Assembly: GCF_003057745.1 (NCBI RefSeq)
Contig: NZ_QBJD02000001.1
Location: forward strand, 310,001 to 374,000
Source of the DNA: Enterobacter sp. RIT418
Lineage (GTDB): Bacteria; Pseudomonadota; Gammaproteobacteria; Enterobacterales; Enterobacteriaceae
DNA: 64,000 nt
Direction of reading: 5' to 3'
In this document: positions 1 to 11,215 of the stretch, in pieces
How the letters are laid out: each line of letters begins with the position of its first letter
Position numbering within the stretch: the stretch's first letter is position 1
Translations under genes and position numbers: made by a program
Notes under the pieces: generated by a model
The model's input: only the letters and a program-made list of their open reading frames with translations
The model's database searches: none
Told to the model about the DNA's origin: nothing

Positions 1-244
1 CCGCCCGGTAGCGGGAAAGCGTTTCAGGCGACCACTCCTTGAGCGGCTTATTTGCCAGCACGCACTCACCGCCGGTCGGCGTGAGATAGCCCGTCAGCAG
101 GCGAAGAAGGGTGGATTTTCCCGCGCCGTTCGGCCCAATCAGCGCAACCATTTCGCCGGGAGATAGCGTGAGGGAAACGTTATCAATCAGCACTCGCCCC
201 GACTGGGTAAACGATATGTTGTCCGCGCAAAACCGTTCAGCCAT
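1..244 (-). CDS. hmuV: Hemin ABC transporter ATP-binding protein HmuV (partial, C-terminus outside window)
   Basis: This is the N-terminal ~81 residues of the ATPase that powers heme import across the inner membrane with HmuU and HmuT. The Walker A motif GPNGAGKST is readable and is followed by [14 protein letters not shown], typical of FecE/HmuV-like ATPases. The ATG at 242-244 overlaps the end of hmuU by 8 bp, as expected for a translationally coupled last gene of the hemS-hmuTUV operon. The rest of the gene, including Walker B and the signature motif, lies beyond the left edge. Confidence 0.9.
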   Translation of the reverse strand, partial: MAERFCADNISFTQSGRVLIDNVSLTLSPGEMVALIGPNGAGKSTLLRLLTGYLTPTGGECVLANKPLKEWSPETLSRYRA

Positions 245-1229
245 GCTGACCTCCACGACGAAAAATTAGCCACAGGAACCACGGGGCGCCGAGCAGGCTG
301 GTCAGCAGGCCGACCGGCATCTCCGCCGGGGAGACCAGCGTGCGGGCGATCGTATCCGCGATCAGCAGCAGCAATGCGCCCGCCAGCACGGAGCCGGGGA
401 TCGCCGCGCGGTGATCGGCCCCAAGCCACATGCGCACCAGGTGCGGCACCACCAGGCCGACAAAGCCGATCACGCCGCTGACGGCAACGGCGGCGGCCAC
501 CAGCAGCGCGCTGCACAGCAGCAACACGCGCTGAACCACCGCAACGTCTACGCCCAGGTAATGCGCCTCCTCTTCACCCAGCTGCAGCAAATTGAGCGCC
601 CCGGCAAGCCGCCAGATTACCAGCACCGTTGGGATCGTCAGGGAGGCAACGGCCAGCAGCGTTGACCACTGCGCCTGGCCGAGGCTGCCCATGCCCCACA
701 GCGAAAGCTGGCGCAGTTGGGCGTCATTGCTGAGCCACGAGAGCACGCCAACCGCGGCGCCGCACAGGGCGTTAATGGCAATTCCCACCAGCAGCAGGCG
801 GGAGAGCGAGCCGTCGCGCTGCTGGCTCAGGAAGAAAATAACGACCGTCGCCGCCAGCGCGCCAAGAAACGCGGCGAGCATAGGCGCATAGAGCATGATC
901 AGCGCCGGCAGGGAGAGCGGAAGTACTACCCACAGGGCCACGGCCAGCGCCGCGCCGCTGCTGATCCCTAGCAGGCCGGGGTCGGCCAGCGGGTTACGAA
1001 ACAGCCCCTGCATGACGCAGCCTGAAAGGGCCAGCGACCCGCCGATGACCAGCGCCAGCAGCACGCGGGGCAGGCGGATCGTCAGCCAGATCTGGCGGAG
1101 CGCCTCATCGCCGTGGCTCCACAGCAGGCTGAGCGGGAGGCGCAGCGCGCCAAAGCCGGTTGCCGCGAGCGTCATGCCCGCCAGCAGCGCGGCAAGCGCC
1201 CACAGTGAAAATGCGGTGCGCCGGGCCAT
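237..1229 (-). CDS. hmuU: Hemin ABC transporter permease HmuU
   Basis: A 330-residue FecCD-family permease, the usual length, with about nine to ten hydrophobic segments. It contains the family motif GxxxQxxxRNPLADPxLLGIxSGA near residues 70-95 (here [19 protein letters not shown]) and the cytoplasmic coupling stretch [18 protein letters not shown] near residue 255. It forms the membrane channel that receives heme from HmuT and is driven by HmuV. The start codon shares one base with the hmuT stop (TGATG arrangement), so the two genes are coupled. Family and operon position agree, so the call is firm. Confidence 0.93.
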   Translation of the reverse strand: MARRTAFSLWALAALLAGMTLAATGFGALRLPLSLLWSHGDEALRQIWLTIRLPRVLLALVIGGSLALSGCVMQGLFRNPLADPGLLGISSGAALAVALWVVLPLSLPALIMLYAPMLAAFLGALAATVVIFFLSQQRDGSLSRLLLVGIAINALCGAAVGVLSWLSNDAQLRQLSLWGMGSLGQAQWSTLLAVASLTIPTVLVIWRLAGALNLLQLGEEEAHYLGVDVAVVQRVLLLCSALLVAAAVAVSGVIGFVGLVVPHLVRMWLGADHRAAIPGSVLAGALLLLIADTIARTLVSPAEMPVGLLTSLLGAPWFLWLIFRRGGQHG

Positions 1230-2050
1230 CAGGGCAGCTGTTCCGCTTTGGTTCGCAGGGCCAGAATGGCCTCCGGCGTTCGCACGCTAAAGCCCAGCAG
1301 AGCCATATCGTCAACCACCAGCACCTCCCGGTTGCGTCCCGCGGGGGTATGCGCCAGCCCGTGCAGTTTCCAGAGGCTGGCCTCGCCGCCCATCGCGTCG
1401 ATGCCGTCCTGGGATATCACGACCAGATCGGGACGGCTGGCGATGACGCCTTCCTGCGACAGCGGCTGGTAGCGGCTAAAGCCCTGCATAGCGTTTTGCA
1501 GCCCGGCCGCGCGAATGGCCGCGTCCGCGCCCGTCTGCTGCCCCGCGGCCATGGCGGTCATTCCGCCGTGGCTGAGGATAAACAGCACCCGCTTGTTGAG
1601 CGGGGAGGCGGGCAGCGCCGCCAGCGCGTCACGCAGCGTTTTGCGCAGGATCTCCCCCTGCGCCTCGCGGTGGGTCGCTTCGGCAATGACCCGCACCTTT
1701 TCATCTATCGCGCTCAGCGCACTGTCGGCGGGAACGGTAACAACCTTCACGCCGCTCTGTTCAACCATCCTTAACGCCAGAGCAGGCTGCGCCTGCGCGC
1801 TCGCCAGCACCAGCGTCGGGCGCAGAGATAACATCCCTTCCGCGTTAAGCTGGCGCAAATAGCCGACGTCCGGCAGGGCGTTCGCCGCCTGCGGCCACCG
1901 GCTGGTGCTGTCGCGGCCTACCAGTGACGATTGCGCATCAAGGGCATAGACAATCTCCGTGACGTCTCCCCCGAGCGTCACCATTCGCTCCTGCGCGGCG
2001 GCGAGCGCCATCAGGGGCAGAGCGCCGAGCAGGGCAAGCCACGTTTTCAT
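1229..2050 (-). CDS. hmuT: Periplasmic heme-binding protein HmuT
   Basis: A 273-residue substrate-binding protein of the heme-type ABC transporter (TroA/BtuF-like fold). Residues 1-19 form a Sec signal peptide (MKTWLALLGALPLMALAAA). The mature start, RMVTLGGDVTEIVYALDA, is the characteristic beginning of HmuT/HutB proteins, and VGYLRQLNAEGMLSLRPTLVLAS follows near residue 62. It carries heme from the outer-membrane receptor HemR to HmuUV. The ATG overlaps the hemS stop as ATGA (2047-2050). Confidence 0.92.
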   Translation of the reverse strand: MKTWLALLGALPLMALAAAQERMVTLGGDVTEIVYALDAQSSLVGRDSTSRWPQAANALPDVGYLRQLNAEGMLSLRPTLVLASAQAQPALALRMVEQSGVKVVTVPADSALSAIDEKVRVIAEATHREAQGEILRKTLRDALAALPASPLNKRVLFILSHGGMTAMAAGQQTGADAAIRAAGLQNAMQGFSRYQPLSQEGVIASRPDLVVISQDGIDAMGGEASLWKLHGLAHTPAGRNREVLVVDDMALLGFSVRTPEAILALRTKAEQLP

Positions 2051-3075
2051 GCGGCAAGCCCCGTCGAGGTGAGGGCGTCAATCTGGCTGCGCCAGCGGGC
2101 CTGCTCCGGCTCGCCTTCGGTACGCTGTCCGTACAGCTGGGCGATCTGCGTGCCGTCTGCTGCGAACAGCTCGAGGCTGGTGACGTGCCCGTCCGCGGTT
2201 GGCTTACGCGTGACCCAGGTCTCCGCGATCGTCTCTTCAAGCAGGTGCAGGGTAAAGGCAGGGTTGAAAATATTCAGCCAGCCCTTCATCGGCACCACCT
2301 TTTCAACCACCCCGGTAAAGATCTGCACGCAGCCGCGGTTGCCCACGAAGACCATGATCTCGTTCCCGTCCTGGCACGCGGTGTCCAGCAGCTGCGCCAG
2401 AGCGGTGTTCTCGACCTGACAGGCGAGATCGTCGCCGACGAGGCGAAAGGCCTGCTGGCGGCTGAGGTTATGATGCTTCAGCAGGCTGAAGAACTGGTGC
2501 ACGTCGGTCATAGCCCGCCACTCTTTGTCTACGGTGACGGCATCCGCGCTATCAGCGTGGGCGGGCACGTCTGCGGCCTTCAGCGCAAGCGGCGGGTTGT
2601 CGGCAGCGATAAAGCGCGTCAGCACGTTGGCCCAGGCGGAAACGTCGGTGTTATCCGTGGTGTAGACCTTGAGCAGCGCATCGCCCTGGTGGTCGAAGAA
2701 CTGAATGCTCTGACGCGCGCCGCGCGCCGTGGTTTCGCTGATGTGGAACGCGCTCGCCCACTGGTTGAGGAACAGGCGTAGATCCAGCGCGCGCGGGTTC
2801 AGCACCAGCCCGGCGTGGCCGCTGAGGTGCTGGTTTGTAAACGCGCCCACCTGCTCGTGAACCGCGTATTCGTTGCGGCAGATGCACTTGGTTTCGCCCA
2901 CGGCTTCCAGCGCGCCCAGAACGTCGCGGATGTCGCCATGCAGGCGCCAGGCGTCGTGCCCGACGCGGGCAAAGGCGAGCTCCGCTTCGCTGATGTTCAG
3001 CATGCCTGCGATATCCCGCGCGTAGTTGCCCGGATGTTGTTCTTTTAGCTCAAGCCAGCGTGTGTAGTGATGCAT
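2047..3075 (-). CDS. hemS: Hemin-degrading/heme-handling factor HemS (HmuS)
   Basis: A 342-residue cytosolic HemS/ChuS-family protein with two tandem repeats of the fold (roughly residues 10-165 and 185-335). Members bind imported heme and degrade it or pass it on. The start MHHYTRWLELKEQHPGNYARDIA is the family N-terminus; the reading frame is open 18 codons further upstream, but AAGGAAGAG sits just before the ATG at 3073-3075, so that start was chosen. It lies 47 bp downstream of hemR and overlaps hmuT by 4 bp. It is likely co-induced with hemR under iron limitation. Confidence 0.93.
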   Translation of the reverse strand: MHHYTRWLELKEQHPGNYARDIAGMLNISEAELAFARVGHDAWRLHGDIRDVLGALEAVGETKCICRNEYAVHEQVGAFTNQHLSGHAGLVLNPRALDLRLFLNQWASAFHISETTARGARQSIQFFDHQGDALLKVYTTDNTDVSAWANVLTRFIAADNPPLALKAADVPAHADSADAVTVDKEWRAMTDVHQFFSLLKHHNLSRQQAFRLVGDDLACQVENTALAQLLDTACQDGNEIMVFVGNRGCVQIFTGVVEKVVPMKGWLNIFNPAFTLHLLEETIAETWVTRKPTADGHVTSLELFAADGTQIAQLYGQRTEGEPEQARWRSQIDALTSTGLAA

Positions 3076-3122
3076 TATCTCTTCCTTATCAATATGCGCC
3101 CCGGCGCGGCGGGGCGAGCGGA

Positions 3123-5108
3123 TTACCACTGATAGCTTACGAAAATCTTGCCGTTACGCCCGTCCTGCGGGATGCCCTGCGGTGACCAGTACGCTTTATC
3201 GAAGGCGTTGCCCAGCACCAGCGTGGTGGTCACGCCTTTCAGCTGCGCCTGGCCCTTATAGCTGACGTAGAAATCATTGACCGCATAGCCGGGCTGCTTG
3301 CTGTAGCTGCTGCTGACGTGCGTGGAGCGATCGGCAAAGGTACCGACCCAGCCCACGGAGAAGCCGCTTTGCGCCACCGGAATATCCAGTTTGCTGGTGA
3401 CGGTATCCGGATTAATGCTGGAGATGTACTCGCCGGTATTGGTATCCTTGCCGCGCGTGCGGTTGTAGGCCACGTCCAGGTTGAACAGGTCCGTCGAATA
3501 TTTGGTCATTACGTCCCAGCCCCAGATTTTGGCGTCAGGAACGTTGTAGGACGTGGTGGTCGCGGCGGCAAAATCGACGGCGGTGGAGATGTAGTCTTTG
3601 GCCTTGGTATCGAAGTAGCTCGCCTTAAACTCCAGGGCATCGTTTGCCAGCAGCAGGTTGTCAAAGCGCAGGCCCATCCCGAACTCCTGCGTTTTATTGG
3701 TTTCCGGGCGCAGGTTAGGGTTCGGTACCCAGTAGTTAGTGTAGAAGCTGCCGATGGAGAAGTGCTTTGAGTCGTTATACATTTCGCCCATGGTTGGGGC
3801 GCGGAACGCCTGCGCGTACGAGCCGAACAGCATCAGCCAGTCGGTTGGGCTGACGGTTAACCCGGCGCGGGAGGACCATTTGTCCGCATCCACGTCGTCA
3901 TAGCCCTGGCTGCTGCCGCGGTAGCTGTCGTAGCGGGTGCCGCCCAGCAGTGTGACCGGCACGTCGCGCAGGGTGATTTCATCCTGCAGCCAGCCGGAGC
4001 TGAAATCGATTTTGGCGTCCGGGAAGCCGGTGGTTGTGCCGCCGGGATGCTGCTCCTGGCGGTAATACTCTCCGCCGTAGGTGAGCAGGTGCGAGGCAAA
4101 GGAGTCGCTGAACAGGCGGGTGCGGTTTTCCACTTTTCCGCCTTTGGTGGACTGCTTGCGAAATTCGCCCGTGCCGTCAACGTTCTGGGCATTGATGCGC
4201 GCCTCCGACCAGTAGACTTTTACGTCCGCGTTCAGCCAGTCGTTACCTTCTGGCGCGATTCGGTAGCCGAGCTGCGCGTCGCGCTGGATGGTCGAGCGGT
4301 CGGTCATCGGGTTGCTGCTGGCGCTGGCGTCCGGGGTTTGCGGGTTTTTCGGCTCCTGGGCGTCGTTATTGTAGTAGCGCAGGGAGCCGCTCAGCGTCTG
4401 GGCCGGATCGATTTTCCAGCTGCCCTTCGCCAGCATATTATTTATCGACTCATCGTTTGGCGCCGTCGTCCCGTTGCTCTGGCGGAGATCGCCGCGGTCG
4501 CGGCTCGACCAGGACAGCAGCCCGTCGAGCGTGTCCGTGCGGCCGTACGCGCTGGCGCCCATGCCGAGGCTACGATCGCCGGTTGCGCCGGTGCCAAACA
4601 CGCGATAGCCGCTGTTTTTACCCGGCTCCAGCAGATCTTTTGCATCGACGGTATCGTAAGCGATCACGCCGCCCAGCGCGCCGCTGCCGTACAGCAGCGC
4701 GGACGGACCGCGTACCACTTCGATACGCTTGATCAGGGCCGGATCGAGGAAGGTGCTGTTGAGGTGGCCGGTGTCGGTGCCCTGGCGCACGCCGTCGACC
4801 AGCACCAGCACGCCCCGGCGGTCGTAGCCGCGCAGGTTCACGTCCTGGCCGTTGGTGCGCCCGGTGCCGTCCAGCGTCAGGCCCGGCACTTTGCGAAGCA
4901 GGTCGGCGGCAGAGCTGGCGGTCTGGTTTTCGGGCGCGGTGGCGTCAATCACGCTCACCATCATCGGCGCTTCAAAGGCGCTGCGGGCGTTGCCCGTGGC
5001 GGTAACGGTAATGTCATCTGCGGCAGCAAACGCGACGCCCGGCAGGGTGCTGACAATCGCCAGCGCCAGAAGTGAAGGGCGCAAAGACGCGGAATGCAGG
5101 TGTGGCAT
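3123..5108 (-). CDS. hemR: TonB-dependent heme/hemoglobin outer-membrane receptor HemR
   Basis: A 661-residue TonB-dependent receptor. A signal peptide ends near residue 29 (GVAFAAAD) and is followed by a TonB-box-like DDITVTA. The plug domain spans about residues 45-155 (NLRGYDRRGVLVLVDGVRQG), then a 22-strand barrel ends in the typical aromatic FVSYQW. The heme-receptor motifs FRAP (AQAFRAPTMGEMY) and NPNL (WVPNPNLRPE) are present. It imports heme across the outer membrane. The ribosome site GGAGAG precedes the ATG. hemR sits between hemP and hemS in one direction, so it probably shares the Fur-controlled promoter at 5402-5416. Confidence 0.94.
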   Translation of the reverse strand: MPHLHSASLRPSLLALAIVSTLPGVAFAAADDITVTATGNARSAFEAPMMVSVIDATAPENQTASSAADLLRKVPGLTLDGTGRTNGQDVNLRGYDRRGVLVLVDGVRQGTDTGHLNSTFLDPALIKRIEVVRGPSALLYGSGALGGVIAYDTVDAKDLLEPGKNSGYRVFGTGATGDRSLGMGASAYGRTDTLDGLLSWSSRDRGDLRQSNGTTAPNDESINNMLAKGSWKIDPAQTLSGSLRYYNNDAQEPKNPQTPDASASSNPMTDRSTIQRDAQLGYRIAPEGNDWLNADVKVYWSEARINAQNVDGTGEFRKQSTKGGKVENRTRLFSDSFASHLLTYGGEYYRQEQHPGGTTTGFPDAKIDFSSGWLQDEITLRDVPVTLLGGTRYDSYRGSSQGYDDVDADKWSSRAGLTVSPTDWLMLFGSYAQAFRAPTMGEMYNDSKHFSIGSFYTNYWVPNPNLRPETNKTQEFGMGLRFDNLLLANDALEFKASYFDTKAKDYISTAVDFAAATTTSYNVPDAKIWGWDVMTKYSTDLFNLDVAYNRTRGKDTNTGEYISSINPDTVTSKLDIPVAQSGFSVGWVGTFADRSTHVSSSYSKQPGYAVNDFYVSYKGQAQLKGVTTTLVLGNAFDKAYWSPQGIPQDGRNGKIFVSYQW

Positions 5109-5182
5109 AGCAACTCTCCATTAAGAATCGAAAGCGCTGGCTGCCTGGGGATCACCTGGGTGGCTGGCGTAATGTTATTGGT

Positions 5183-5371
5183 TTATTTTGTGAGGATCAG
5201 TTTTCCGGCATGGGTCTGGCGCAGCAGGTAGCGCTGGCCGTCATGCTCGATGATCACCCTTCCAGCCTCTCCCAGCAGCGTTTTGCTGTCGATACGACGA
5301 TCGTCGGAAGCGGGGGAAGGCGCTGTGTGATTTTTTGCCTTTGTAGCCGCGGCGTTATCCGTACGTGACAT
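5183..5371 (-). CDS. hemP: Hemin uptake protein HemP
   Basis: A 62-residue HemP/YdiE-family protein. The conserved core is [20 protein letters not shown] followed by [18 protein letters not shown]. The ATG at 5369-5371 (MSRTDNAA) is preferred over an in-frame TTG six codons earlier. The gene begins 31 bp downstream of a perfect Fur box. In other bacteria HmuP/HemP proteins act as activators or accessory factors of heme receptor genes, and its place directly upstream of hemR fits that. Its biochemical role in this organism cannot be read from sequence. Confidence 0.88.
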   Translation of the reverse strand: MSRTDNAAATKAKNHTAPSPASDDRRIDSKTLLGEAGRVIIEHDGQRYLLRQTHAGKLILTK

Positions 5372-5401
5372 AATGTTTATAAATAACAATCAATGTAACA
5401 A

Positions 5402-5416
5402 TGATAATCATTATCA
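5402..5416 (-). promoter_or_regulatory. Fur box upstream of hemP-hemR
   Basis: The 15-mer TGATAATCATTATCA is an exact 7-1-7 Fur operator (TGATAAT-N-ATTATCA), centred about 38 bp before the hemP start. Fur-Fe(II) would repress the heme locus in iron-replete cells. Confidence 0.92.
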
Positions 5417-5496
5417 ATAAACTGCAAATTCACGGCAAGCGTTTTTGTGAAAATAATGTGACGGGATCAAATTTGGGGGTGAGTTGTGGCCTGATG

Positions 5497-5535
5497 CCCT
5501 CACCCCGACCCTCTCCTACGGGGAGAGGGAGAAGG
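5497..5535. repeat. Dispersed GC-rich hairpin repeat downstream of aroH
   Basis: The sequence CCCTCACCCCGACC followed by the stem CCCTCTCC (5509-5516) / GGAGAGGG (5522-5529) is the widely dispersed intergenic hairpin element of Enterobacteriaceae. It lies between aroH and hemP and could act as an mRNA 3'-end stabiliser or terminator for aroH. A short open frame running through it is an artefact of the repeat. Confidence 0.7.
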
Positions 5536-5543
5536 GCTGAATT

Positions 5544-6590
5544 TCAGAAGCGCGTATCGACCGCCGCCGCCAGTTTTTCCACCAGCAGCTCGCTGTCTTC
5601 CCAGCTCAGGCACGGATCGGTAATCGACTGGCCGTAAACCATCTGCTGGCCGGCCACGATTTTCTGCGTGCCTTCCTTAATGAAGCTCTCCGCCATAATG
5701 CCCGCGACGGCGGTAGAGCCGCTGCGGATCTGCTGGCAGATCTCATCGCACACGTCCAGCTGGCGGCGGTGCTGCTTCTGGCAGTTGCCGTGGCTGAAAT
5801 CCACCACCAGATGTTCCGGCAGGTCGAACTCGGCCAGCGTTTCGCAGGCGGCGGCAATATCTTCCGCGTGGTAGTTTGGCTTTTTGCCGCCGCGCATAAT
5901 GATGTGGCCATACGGGTTGCCGCTGGTCTGGTAAATGGTCATCTGCCCGCTTTTGTCAGGGGAGAGGAACATATGGCTGGCGCGCGCCGCGCGAATGGCG
6001 TCTACAGCAATGCGCGTGTTGCCGTCCGTGCCGTTTTTAAAGCCAACCGGGCAGGAGAGCGCCGAGGCCATTTCGCGGTGGATCTGGCTTTCGGTGGTAC
6101 GTGCGCCAATCGCGCCCCAGCTGATGAGATCGGCGATAAACTGCCCGGTCACCATATCCAGGAACTCGGTGGCGGTCGGTACGCCAAGCTCGTTCACCTG
6201 CAGCAGCAGCTTGCGCGCCAGCTCAATGCCGTGATTCACGCGGTAGCTGCCGTTGAGGTCCGGGTCGGAAATCAGCCCTTTCCAGCCCACGACGGTGCGC
6301 GGCTTTTCAAAGTAGGTGCGCATAACGATCTCAAGGCGATCCTGATGCTTATCGCGCAGGCCCTGAAGACGTTTTGCGTAGTCCATTGCCGCATCCAGAT
6401 CGTGGATGGAGCAGGGGCCGATGACGACAAGAAGACGCTTGTCTTCGCCGTTAAGAATTTTTTCAATGCGGCGGCGGGAGGCCGTCACGTGTTCCGCCAC
6501 CTCAGCGGAAACGGGGTGCCGCTGCGCCAGTTCGGCCGGTGTGACCAGGCTATCAATGCGCGCCGTGCGGAGTTCGTCGGTTTTATTCAT
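5544..6590 (-). CDS. aroH: Trp-sensitive 3-deoxy-7-phosphoheptulonate synthase AroH
   Basis: A 348-residue DAHP synthase catalysing PEP + erythrose 4-phosphate to DAHP, the first step of aromatic amino-acid synthesis. The N-terminus MNKTDELRTARIDSLVTPAEL is the AroH (tryptophan-sensitive) signature and differs from AroF and AroG. Conserved active-site stretches are VIGPCSIHD, RTYFEKPRT, GARTTESQIHREMAS, FKNGTDG and VDFSHGNCQK. The neighbourhood ppsR-aroH-hemP matches E. coli. A TrpR operator lies upstream at 6732-6749, so repression by TrpR with tryptophan is expected in addition to feedback inhibition. Confidence 0.96.
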   Translation of the reverse strand: MNKTDELRTARIDSLVTPAELAQRHPVSAEVAEHVTASRRRIEKILNGEDKRLLVVIGPCSIHDLDAAMDYAKRLQGLRDKHQDRLEIVMRTYFEKPRTVVGWKGLISDPDLNGSYRVNHGIELARKLLLQVNELGVPTATEFLDMVTGQFIADLISWGAIGARTTESQIHREMASALSCPVGFKNGTDGNTRIAVDAIRAARASHMFLSPDKSGQMTIYQTSGNPYGHIIMRGGKKPNYHAEDIAAACETLAEFDLPEHLVVDFSHGNCQKQHRRQLDVCDEICQQIRSGSTAVAGIMAESFIKEGTQKIVAGQQMVYGQSITDPCLSWEDSELLVEKLAAAVDTRF

Positions 6591-6731
6591 GGGATATCTC
6601 AGAAATTTTTTGCTTCATCGGCAGACTACCGGGAAGTGATGGGCATCACATTAAACCAATCCCTGCTGATTTCAAGTTCGGGGCGAACGCGCCCCGACGA
6701 TGCGCATCATGATACCTGAAATGTAATTAAT

Positions 6732-6749
6732 GTACTAGCATATTAGTAC
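6732..6749 (-). promoter_or_regulatory. TrpR operator of aroH
   Basis: GTACTAGCATATTAGTAC keeps both outer half-sites of the TrpR consensus (GTACTA...TAGTAC). It lies 142 bp upstream of the aroH start and physically overlaps the last codons and stop of ppsR (stop at 6743-6745). The aroH promoter is therefore embedded in the ppsR 3' end. Confidence 0.8.
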
Positions 6750-7576
6750 ATGCGGCGATTCAGCCCCATAATATCGAGGATTTTGGTGGCAATTTCTTCC
6801 ACGGAATAGTTGGTGCTGTTCAGCCACGGGATCTGGTTTTTACGGTACAGGGCTTCAACCTCTGATACTTCCATTCGGCACTGGCGCATGGAGGCATAGC
6901 GGCTGTTTTCGCGGCGCTCTTCGCGAATGGCGGCCAGCCGCTCCGGGTTGATGGTCAGGCCAAAGAGCTTGTGCTGCAGGGGCTTAAGCGCGGCGGGCAG
7001 AACGAGGTTATCCATGTCGTCAGCAATAAACGGATAGTTGGCCGCGCGAATGCCAAACTGCATCGCCAGGTAAAGGCTGGTGGGGGTTTTTCCGCAGCGC
7101 GAGACGCCGAGCAAAATTACCTGCGCCTGATCGAGGTTACGCAGCGAAATGCCGTCATCGTGGGCCAGGGTGTAGTCAATGGCGGCGATTCGCGCATCGT
7201 ACTTGGTCAGGTTGCCGGGGTTCAGTCCGTGGGTTCGGTGCGCGATCGGCGTGGGGTCAAGCTTCAATTCGCTCTGCAGGGGAGCGACCAGCGCCTGCAC
7301 GATATCCTGGCAAAAGCCTTCACTTTGCAGAATGATGGCGCGAATTTCAGGAATAACGATGGAGTAGAAAACCAACGGACGCACGCCGGTCTGCTGAAAG
7401 ATGGCGTCGATCTGGTCCTTTACGGCCCGGGCGCGGCTCTCATTTTCCACGAACGGCAGCGTGATGCTGTTAATCGAAACCGGAAACTGCGACATCACCG
7501 CGTGCCCCAGCACTTCGGCGGTGATCGCCGTACCATCAGAAATATAAAAAACGTGGCGATCGACAGCATTATCCAT
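6743..7576 (-). CDS. ppsR: PEP synthase regulatory protein PpsR (bifunctional kinase/pyrophosphorylase)
   Basis: A 277-residue DUF299 protein that inactivates PEP synthase by ADP-dependent phosphorylation of a threonine and reactivates it by phosphate-dependent removal. [19 protein letters not shown] begins the protein, and the P-loop [11 protein letters not shown] lies near residue 155. The frame extends three codons to a GTG, but AGGGTG is best spaced for the ATG at 7574-7576. It is divergent from its target ppsA, which is the conserved arrangement. Confidence 0.96.
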   Translation of the reverse strand: MDNAVDRHVFYISDGTAITAEVLGHAVMSQFPVSINSITLPFVENESRARAVKDQIDAIFQQTGVRPLVFYSIVIPEIRAIILQSEGFCQDIVQALVAPLQSELKLDPTPIAHRTHGLNPGNLTKYDARIAAIDYTLAHDDGISLRNLDQAQVILLGVSRCGKTPTSLYLAMQFGIRAANYPFIADDMDNLVLPAALKPLQHKLFGLTINPERLAAIREERRENSRYASMRQCRMEVSEVEALYRKNQIPWLNSTNYSVEEIATKILDIMGLNRRMY

Positions 7577-7911
7577 TTTATTCACCCTGAATAGCGTACC
7601 TAATTGCCTGAAAGCATAAATTAAAAAAGTAATTTCTACAGCAAAGAACTTCTCATAATTATAAATGAAACGGCATTTTTGATTTTACTGAAAAGCGGAT
7701 TTCATTTTTCGAATAGCGGCTTTATTTTTGTGGTTTTTGCCGGAATCTATAGGAATCATCGGGTTAGCGTTTGATGGGAATCTGTCCGAAAAGTTGAAAA
7801 TTTAAATTGCTTACACGATTCACCGTTTTTTTAGCGCAAACAAATATGCCAGTATAAATACGTAGTCAGGTGTTTCTTACTCCGATCAAATATCACAAAA
7901 GGATTGTTTCG
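7577..7911. promoter_or_regulatory. ppsR/ppsA divergent regulatory region with a Cra-like site
   Basis: This 335-bp AT-rich region must contain both promoters. At 7811-7822 the sequence TTACACGATTCA matches 9 of 12 positions of the Cra (FruR) consensus TGAATCGATTCA, with a perfect right half CGATTCA. Cra is known to activate ppsA in E. coli. The ribosome site AAAGGA directly precedes the ppsA ATG. No riboswitch or small RNA was seen. Confidence 0.55.
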
Positions 7912-10290
<2,379 letters not shown>

Positions 10291-10311
10291 CGTTTAATTA
10301 TTATTTAATAG

Positions 10312-10344
10312 AAGGGGGAAGTGCGTAAGCTCTCCCCCTTTTTC
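10312..10344 (+). terminator. Rho-independent terminator of ppsA
   Basis: Stem AAGGGGGA (10312-10319) pairs with TCCCCCTT (10333-10340) and is followed by a T run, 21 bp after the ppsA stop. Confidence 0.88.
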
Positions 10345-10380
10345 ATTTTTATACAAAATCATATCGCATGTTTATTGATT

Positions 10381-10866
10381 TTATTGTTCCTGTTTTTTAA
10401 GCCAGGAATCACTATATTTGATTACACCGTCTAAATAGAGCCACTCGATGCCTCTGAAACGGATGGACACTGTCTCAAGCATATTGGCTGAGTGAGATCC
10501 TGGAATGTAGCTGTGGTTCGCATTTACGCTCATAATAACAACGCCGTCAAGTGTGAGTCGGTAAAGTTCGCGTTCCATTCCGGCATCGTTAATTTCGTAG
10601 TATCTAATGACGGCTTTTTGCAGTCTGCGACCTTCACATACGCATACGGCCAGGTAAGGGCTCATTTTATCAATGTACTTATGGAGAATGAGAGGGTGAT
10701 GCTGTCGAGTTCCTGACATACTTCCCGTGTGGCTATCTACAGGTTGGGCAACACCAAAACTACTACTCATAATTTCAACGGCCCCCAGCCTGCCTGGGGT
10801 TGAGCATGGTCCACTCACTAACATTCCATTTTCGTCATATAAAAACATATAAGCTGGTAGGGACAT
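10381..10866 (-). CDS. Orphan Hcp-family type VI secretion tube/effector protein
   Basis: A 161-residue protein with the Hcp1 (TssD) family layout. It starts MSLPAYMFLYDENG, contains EIMSSSFGVAQPVD and HHPLILHKYIDKMSP (the Hcp HxPxxxxKxID core, near residues 58-70), and ends with the strand pattern LYRLTLDGVVI...VSIRFRGIEWLYLDG. Hcp forms the hexameric rings of the T6SS inner tube and can chaperone cargo. It is the last gene of a three-gene unit, 4 bp after the lipoprotein gene. No T6SS core genes (tssB, tssC, vgrG, clpV) are in the window, so it would have to work with an apparatus encoded elsewhere. Base composition is visibly AT-richer than the flanks, suggesting transfer. Confidence 0.85.
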   Translation of the reverse strand: MSLPAYMFLYDENGMLVSGPCSTPGRLGAVEIMSSSFGVAQPVDSHTGSMSGTRQHHPLILHKYIDKMSPYLAVCVCEGRRLQKAVIRYYEINDAGMERELYRLTLDGVVIMSVNANHSYIPGSHSANMLETVSIRFRGIEWLYLDGVIKYSDSWLKKQEQ

Positions 10867-10870
10867 TGCA

Positions 10871-11215
10871 CTATCTCCTTAAGTCTACCGTATTCCCTTC
10901 ACTGTCAATAATAAAAGAGTATGCGTAATGGGTATTCTCGATCGTATAGGTGGCAGCATAAATAACGCCTTTCTCAAGGTGAAGAGTGAAACAGGTATTA
11001 GGATAAAATAAACTAACGCCTTCTTCTCCAATCAGTTTCTTGTAGTTGTGACCATTTTCGGCCAGCGAATAGCGACGTAATTCATCTTCTTTTTTGACAG
11101 TAAAACAGATGTTGCTGCCATTTATATAAATAGGCCTCCATGCCCCGGCGCCAAAATATTCACCCGTTGGGCAACCGGTAAGTAAGAGTATAGCTAATGC
11201 TAAGCTCCTCTTCAT
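10871..11215 (-). CDS. Small lipoprotein, candidate immunity protein of the adjacent effector
   Basis: A 114-residue protein with a lipoprotein signal: MKRSLALAILLLTGC gives a lipobox LLTG with Cys15 as the lipidated residue. The mature part has two further cysteines (FTVKKEDELRRY region and the NTCFTLHLEKG strand) and looks beta-rich. Its ATG overlaps the stop of the metallopeptidase gene as ATGA (11212-11215), so the two are translationally coupled, the usual toxin/immunity arrangement. It ends 4 bp before hcp. It resembles the small periplasmic lipoproteins annotated as T6SS immunity proteins in enterobacteria. A periplasmic inhibitor would fit a toxin acting in the periplasm. The function is inferred from context. 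Confidence 0.7.
   Translation of the reverse strand: MKRSLALAILLLTGCPTGEYFGAGAWRPIYINGSNICFTVKKEDELRRYSLAENGHNYKKLIGEEGVSLFYPNTCFTLHLEKGVIYAATYTIENTHYAYSFIIDSEGNTVDLRR

Noticed and set aside
5401-5637. 78-codon plus-strand frame with PSPRPSPTGRGRR
   Set aside because: This peptide is the usual translation of the dispersed hairpin repeat at 5497-5535 and runs into aroH in antisense.
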